Part shown: positions 6,496 through 9,911 of the stretch, in pieces
Position numbering within the stretch: the first letter of the stretch is position 1
Layout: every line of letters starts with the position of its first letter
DNA from: an uncultured Rickettsiales bacterium
Lineage (GTDB): Bacteria; Pseudomonadota; Alphaproteobacteria; Rickettsiales; UBA1997
Direction of reading: 5' to 3'
Assembly: GCA_944390875.1 (NCBI GenBank)
Contig: CALXRO010000012.1
Span: 1-9,911 of the forward strand
Length of the DNA stretch: 9,911 nt
Program-made: the position numbers and the translations under genes
Notes under the pieces: model-generated
Database searches by the model: none
What the model saw: only the letters and a program-made list of their open reading frames with translations
Told to the model about the DNA's origin: nothing

Positions 6496-7995
6496 ATGAG
6501 TTTTCTTAAATCTACATTTGTAGTTGGTTTTTGTACTTTAATTTCAAGAATTACAGGATTTATCAGAGATATCTTTTTTGCAAAATATCTTGGCACTGGT
6601 ATGTTATCAGACGTATTTTTAACTTCTTTTAAACTACCGAATTTTTTTAGAAATATATTTGCCGAAGGTGCATTTAATGCTGCGTTTGTTCCAATATTTT
6701 CAAGTCAATTAGTAAAAAATAATAAAAATGAAATAGTAAATTTTTCAAGAAATATTTTTTCATTATTAATATATTCTCTTCTTATTATAATTCTTGTTAT
6801 TGAAATATTTATGCCACAAGTTGTCAATGTAGTAGCTTCAGGGTTCTCTGGTAATTATGAAAAATTTAATCTAACAGTAATTTTATCAAGAATTATGTTT
6901 CCTTATCTTATTTTTATATCATTAGTTAGTTTTATGTCAGGAATATTAAATTCATACGGTAAATTTGCTATTGTTTCCGTGCATCCAATTATACTAAATG
7001 TTGTTTTCATGATATTTTCAGTATTATCAACATATACACATAAAAATATAGCATTTATATTGTCATTTTCCGTGCTAATAGGCGGATTTTTACAGTTTGC
7101 TTGGTTATTGTTTTTTACTGTTAAAAATGGAATCACACTTTATCCGATATATCCAAAAATTGACGAAAATACAAAAAACTTCTTAAAGAATTTTTTATCT
7201 GGACTAATAGGATCTGGTATAGTACAAATAAATATGCTAATAGGTTCTATAATGGCTTCTAAAATATCAAGCGCTGTTTCATATCTATATTATAGCGAAA
7301 GATTGGTGCAATTACCTATATCATTAATAGGAACAGCACTTAGCACAACAATTATGCCACTTTTGTCAAAAAAAATAGAAGCTGAGAATAAAGATGTTAA
7401 CGATATTTTAGAAAATTCAATATTATTTGCATTATTTCTTGGTTTGCCATGTGCTATAGGTTTAAATTTACTTTCTTATCCAATAATTTCTGTACTTTTT
7501 AAAAGAGGAAAATTCACTCAACTTGCTTCGCAAAACGTTAGTAACTGCCTAAAATTTTATTCTTTAGCTATACCAGGTTTTATAATTTCCAAAATTTTAC
7601 AGACTATTTTTTATTCAAATAAAGATACAAAAACTCCGATGATTGCTTCATTTATATCATTAATAACAAATATAATATTTAATTTAATATTTATACATTA
7701 TTTCAATTTTATAGGTATAATTGTGTCAACAGTTATTTCAACTTACGTTAATTTGGTTATACTTTTATATTTATTGTTAAAATCTGACAAGTTAAAATTT
7801 ACAACAAAATTTTATGTAGTTTTTGCAAAAATTATTTATATTTCAATATTTATGTTTATAAGTCTTATTATTTGTAATAAATATCTATTATATAGTGAAT
7901 CTATAAAATTATTTTTATCAATCTTGGTGAGTGGCCTTATATATCTCGGTATTGCTTATAAGATTAAGGTTTTGAATTTTGTAGAATTTCTATGA
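6496..7995 (+). CDS. murJ: Lipid II flippase MurJ (MviN)
   Basis: MurJ flips the undecaprenyl-linked peptidoglycan precursor lipid II from the cytoplasmic to the periplasmic face of the inner membrane. The 499-residue protein has about 13-14 hydrophobic segments typical of the MOP/MurJ fold. The N-terminal signature is well kept: SRITGFIRD (17-25, with R18 and R24), D39, then PNFFRNIFAEGAFNAAFVP (48-66, with R52), and YYSERLVQLPISLIG (265-279, with R269). These are the charged residues that line the central cavity in studied MurJ proteins. No Shine-Dalgarno sequence precedes the ATG. The stop overlaps the start of the next gene (ATGA), suggesting co-translation. It is divergent from the operon containing rodA, which uses the flipped lipid II. 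Confidence 0.95.
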   Translation: MSFLKSTFVVGFCTLISRITGFIRDIFFAKYLGTGMLSDVFLTSFKLPNFFRNIFAEGAFNAAFVPIFSSQLVKNNKNEIVNFSRNIFSLLIYSLLIIILVIEIFMPQVVNVVASGFSGNYEKFNLTVILSRIMFPYLIFISLVSFMSGILNSYGKFAIVSVHPIILNVVFMIFSVLSTYTHKNIAFILSFSVLIGGFLQFAWLLFFTVKNGITLYPIYPKIDENTKNFLKNFLSGLIGSGIVQINMLIGSIMASKISSAVSYLYYSERLVQLPISLIGTALSTTIMPLLSKKIEAENKDVNDILENSILFALFLGLPCAIGLNLLSYPIISVLFKRGKFTQLASQNVSNCLKFYSLAIPGFIISKILQTIFYSNKDTKTPMIASFISLITNIIFNLIFIHYFNFIGIIVSTVISTYVNLVILLYLLLKSDKLKFTTKFYVVFAKIIYISIFMFISLIICNKYLLYSESIKLFLSILVSGLIYLGIAYKIKVLNFVEFL

Positions 7996-8927
7996 TGGAC
8001 TTAATAAGGAAACTTGTATCCATTCCGAGTTTTACTGGTAATTTTTACGCCATTGACAAGTGTATTGGATTGTGTATGAATATTGTTGATAAAAATGCGT
8101 ATTTTTTTGAAAAAAATAAAAATGGCTACAAATCACTTTTAATCTCTACTCATAATTCTCTAGATTTTGATGTATTAAGTTTATGTCATATCGATGTTTA
8201 TAGGTCCGATAAATATGAAATGATTGAAACTATTGATAAAATATATGGTCGCGGTGTTTTTGATATGAAATCCTTTGTTGTTAGTAATTTGGTTAATTTC
8301 AATAATATTATAAATACTAATAAATCATTAAAATATGGTATTTTAATTACATCAGATGAGGAAATTGGAGGCGAAAATGGCGCTAAAATTTGGGCTAACG
8401 AAGGTAAATTGAATATAAAAATTATTTTAGATAGTGATAGTGGTAGTAATTTGGAATCAATTATTGAAACTAATTTAGGTGCTATAACTATTAAATTAAT
8501 TGGTAACAAAATTGATGTATTGGATACAAAATTAAAAATAAAACAAAAATTCAAAGATTTTTATTGTGAAGATTTTGAAGATGAAATTGATATGAATTTT
8601 GATAATATTGATATAGTTGATAGTTTAAATGATTGTATGATTGGCAATACAAATTTTAAAATATTAATGCTTAATAAATGTACTAAAAATAATGTAAATG
8701 ACAAATTTCATAAATTTTATAGGCAAATATCTCAAAAAAATGGAGTAAATATAAAATATAAAACTCTTTCGGCAACTAATGATTCGAGATATTTTGCTGA
8801 AAAAGGTGTTAATGTAATATCACATCAATCATTAGGTGGCAATAATCATAAAAATAATGAATGGCTAAATAAAGATGATTTTTATTTGTTTAATAAAATA
8901 CAATTTGAATTTTTGAAAGGTATCTAA
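7992..8927 (+). CDS. Shortened M20-family metallopeptidase (ArgE/DapE/ACY1/CPG2-like)
   Basis: M20 enzymes are two-zinc amidohydrolases acting on N-acyl amino acids or small peptides; DapE and ArgE are biosynthetic members. Visible metal-site motifs are LCHIDV (64-69, H66), YGRGVFDMKS (85-94, D91 bridging), SDEEIGG (121-127, the E123/E124 pair), ILDSD (145-149, D147) and GGNNHKNNEW (282-291, H286), with NDSR (253-256) before it. So the catalytic core looks intact. At 311 aa it is shorter than usual M20 proteins (about 370-400). The loss falls in the lid/dimerisation domain (about 165-250), which is rich in Asp, Asn and Lys and lacks the usual conserved His region. Substrate is therefore unclear; a DapE-like role in diaminopimelate supply would suit the wall-gene context but is only inference. 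It overlaps murJ by 4 nt. The start could be ATG 7992 or the adjacent ATG at 7995. Confidence 0.85.
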   Translation: MMDLIRKLVSIPSFTGNFYAIDKCIGLCMNIVDKNAYFFEKNKNGYKSLLISTHNSLDFDVLSLCHIDVYRSDKYEMIETIDKIYGRGVFDMKSFVVSNLVNFNNIINTNKSLKYGILITSDEEIGGENGAKIWANEGKLNIKIILDSDSGSNLESIIETNLGAITIKLIGNKIDVLDTKLKIKQKFKDFYCEDFEDEIDMNFDNIDIVDSLNDCMIGNTNFKILMLNKCTKNNVNDKFHKFYRQISQKNGVNIKYKTLSATNDSRYFAEKGVNVISHQSLGGNNHKNNEWLNKDDFYLFNKIQFEFLKGI

Positions 8928-9068
8928 TTTTAACATGCAAAAAGTGTATTTTACAAATTTAATATAATGTTAGTATTTTTCAGAAAATTGTTTATTATAA
9001 TCAAAATTATTTATAAAACCTTGTAAATATTAACTTTTATAAACATAAAAAAAATATAATTATGATAC

Positions 9069-9099
9069 TTGACAAATAAATACTAATCAATAATATAAT
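9069..9099 (+). promoter_or_regulatory. Consensus-box promoter upstream of terminator copy 2
   Basis: A perfect TTGACA (9069-9074) and a perfect TATAAT (9094-9099) are separated by 19 nt, two longer than optimal. A weaker alternative -10, TAATAT at 9091-9096, has a 16-nt spacer. The start would be near 9106. The transcript would meet the hairpin at 9142 after about 36 nt, before the ATG at 9195. Confidence 0.45.
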
Positions 9100-9120
9100 A
9101 ACTGTATACATAAATACATA

Positions 9121-9141
9121 TTTCCTTTATTTATTATTAGA
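9121..9141 (+). repeat. 21-nt dispersed block, copy 2
   Basis: Identical over 21 nt to the reverse complement of 1370-1390. It ends at the base before the first paired base of the terminator stem at 9142. In copy 1 the stem starts two bases after the block. Confidence 0.7.
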
Positions 9142-9171
9142 CACCGGTTCCAGTGGGAATCGGTGGTTTTT
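9142..9171 (+). terminator. Strong intrinsic terminator (copy 2)
   Basis: The stem CACCGGTTCC/GGAATCGGTG (9142-9151 with 9156-9165) has ten pairs including one G-U, a four-base loop, and is followed by G and TTTTT (9167-9171). It is the first clear terminator after the murJ-M20 operon, about 215 nt past its stop. It also lies between the promoter at 9069-9099 and the gene at 9195, which it would cut off unless readthrough occurs. Confidence 0.85.
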
Positions 9172-9194
9172 ATTTACAAACTATTTTATTTAAT

Positions 9195-9566
9195 ATGATA
9201 CAAGATGTTTTTTGCCCTAAAAACAGAGAAGATTTTAGAAAATGGTTATTTGAAAATCATAATACTCTTAAAGGTATTTGGATAGTTTTTTACAAAAAAT
9301 CTTCAAAAAAGTTTAATTTATTATATTCTGAAGCTAGGGATGAAGCTTTATGTTTTGGTTGGATAGATAGTACAGTCAAAAAAATTGATGAAGAAAGCAG
9401 AAAACAATATTTTTCACCAAGGAGGAAGAAAAGTAAATGGTCAAAATTTAATGTAATTAGAGCTGAAAATTTAATAAAAGAAGGAATTATGGCAGAATAT
9501 GGATTAAAAGCTATAGAAGCAGCAAAGAAGAATGGTACATATTTTATATACAATAAACAAAATTAG
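9195..9566 (+). CDS. YdeI/OmpD-associated family protein, C-terminally short
   Basis: The 123-residue product matches the N-terminal part of the YdeI/OmpD-associated (bacteriocin-protection) family: KNREDFRKWL near the start, then YSEARDEALCFGWIDST (44-60) and YFSPRRKKSKWSKFN (72-86) followed by LIKEGIM. Family members are usually about 190 residues; this one stops soon after AIEAAKKNG, so the C-terminal helical part is missing. Only 48 nt separate its stop from the convergent amidase gene, so the lost part is not present in another frame here. It may be a remnant or a reduced form. I start it at ATG 9195; the in-frame GTG at 9153 lies inside the terminator hairpin and is not credible. No ribosome binding site is seen. 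The biochemical function of this family is not well defined. Confidence 0.75.
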   Translation: MIQDVFCPKNREDFRKWLFENHNTLKGIWIVFYKKSSKKFNLLYSEARDEALCFGWIDSTVKKIDEESRKQYFSPRRKKSKWSKFNVIRAENLIKEGIMAEYGLKAIEAAKKNGTYFIYNKQN

Positions 9567-9614
9567 AATCTAATAATTATTAATTAATCACAATTGGTAA
9601 CATTCATAATATAA

Positions 9615-9911
9615 TTATAAGCCAAAATAACTATTTACAGATCTTGCTATTGATTCGCTTATTTTAAATTTATATTCACGAGATCTTAAAAGCTTTTCAT
9701 CAAATCTGTTAGATAAAAAACCAAGTTCTATCAGCACTGAAGGACATTCAGAAATCGAAAGCACAGCGAATCGTGCGTATTTATGAGGTCTATATAACAT
9801 GTTTACATTATTTTTATCAAAATTTTTTATTAATAATTTTGTAAATTTTTCTGAATCAGAGACTCTATTTTTATTGTTTATATTATATATAATGCTCTCC
9901 ATATCACTATA
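9615..9911 (-). CDS. N-acetylmuramoyl-L-alanine amidase, C-terminal part (enters from right edge)
   Basis: The frame is open to the window edge (99 codons, beginning YSDMES), so the ATG at 9902 is internal and the gene continues to the right. The visible part matches the end of the Amidase_3 domain. SDMESI corresponds to the SDxEA segment after the zinc-binding region. KYARFAVL is followed by PSVLIELGFLSNRFDE, containing the conserved Glu of the active site, and then a final helix ending NSYFGL. Such enzymes (AmiA/B/C type) cleave the bond between muramic acid and the stem peptide in the periplasm and act in cell separation. The zinc ligands and any AMIN domain or signal peptide lie outside the window. 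It converges on the YdeI-family gene with no clear terminator between them. Confidence 0.88.
   Translation of the reverse strand, partial: YSDMESIIYNINNKNRVSDSEKFTKLLIKNFDKNNVNMLYRPHKYARFAVLSISECPSVLIELGFLSNRFDEKLLRSREYKFKISESIARSVNSYFGL

Larger units (their letters stand above)
9106..9171 (+). ncRNA. Candidate small RNA or terminated leader, about 66 nt (copy 2)
   Basis: From the predicted start near 9106 the RNA would consist of a short AU-rich leader, the 21-nt block shared with 1370-1390, and a strong terminator. There is no ATG between 9106 and the hairpin, so it is not a leader-peptide attenuator. I see no alternative pairing partner for the GC-rich stem arm in the AU-rich leader. It could be an independent small RNA or the prematurely ended leader of the 9195 gene. 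Expression is not shown. Confidence 0.3.
8928..9194. other. Intergenic stretch after the M20 gene
   Basis: The first 140 nt (8928-9068) are AT-rich without a credible coding frame, hairpin or RNA gene. From 9069 it holds the promoter, the 21-nt block and terminator copy 2 described separately. The 48-nt gap at 9567-9614 and the rest of the 1332-1616 gap show nothing further that I can support. Confidence 0.6.

Noticed and set aside
9153..9194. Upstream GTG start extending the YdeI-family gene by 14 codons
   Set aside because: The GTG lies in the loop of the terminator hairpin and the added residues do not resemble the family; ATG 9195 fits the family start.
1..9911. CRISPR arrays, tRNA or rRNA genes, insertion sequences, phage genes
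   Set aside because: No regularly spaced repeats, cloverleaf-like GC-rich segments, transposase motifs or terminal inverted repeats were seen on either strand.

Overview
The window is very AT-rich (roughly three quarters A+T by eye), densely packed, and carries a complete stretch of Gram-negative cell-envelope genes: lipid A synthesis (lpxB), LPS transport (lptA, lptB), cell-wall elongation (rodA), lipid II flipping (murJ) and a cell-wall amidase. The short operons with overlapping genes, the exported ankyrin protein, the shortened enzymes and the low GC suggest a genome-reduced, host-associated Gram-negative bacterium. An alphaproteobacterial endosymbiont of Rickettsiales/Holosporales type is my best guess, but no single gene proves it.

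Layout, left to right: (1) the 5' part of a UvrD/PcrA helicase gene on the minus strand, running off the left edge, with a divergent promoter pair between it and (2) a plus-strand gene for an unrecognised exported 217-residue protein that has the best promoter and ribosome binding site in the window. (3) An intergenic stretch (1332-1616) holds a minus-strand terminator hairpin with a consensus-like promoter of its own. (4) A five-gene minus-strand operon runs 6426 to 1617: exported ankyrin protein, rodA, lpxB, lptA, lptB, mostly with overlapping or nearly touching ends. (5) Divergent from it is murJ, overlapping by 4 nt a shortened M20-family metallopeptidase. (6) The gap 8928-9194 holds a second consensus promoter and terminator hairpin. 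(7) A C-terminally short YdeI/OmpD-associated-family gene follows and converges on (8) the 3' part of an N-acetylmuramoyl-L-alanine amidase gene that enters from the right edge.

Together the genes cover the main envelope tasks. MurJ flips lipid II and RodA polymerises it. LpxB makes the lipid A disaccharide, LptB powers LPS extraction and LptA bridges the periplasm, while the amidase cuts peptidoglycan. Placing rodA in one transcript with lipid A and LPS export genes would tie wall elongation to outer-membrane supply.

The most unusual signal is non-coding. Two distant intergenic sites in opposite orientation (1344-1504 minus, 9069-9171 plus) share an identical 21-nt AT-rich block directly before a terminator hairpin. 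Part of the two stems differs by a compensating base-pair change, and each site has a TTGACA-type promoter upstream. This looks like two members of a small-RNA or mobile-terminator family. No tRNA, rRNA, CRISPR array or insertion sequence was seen.
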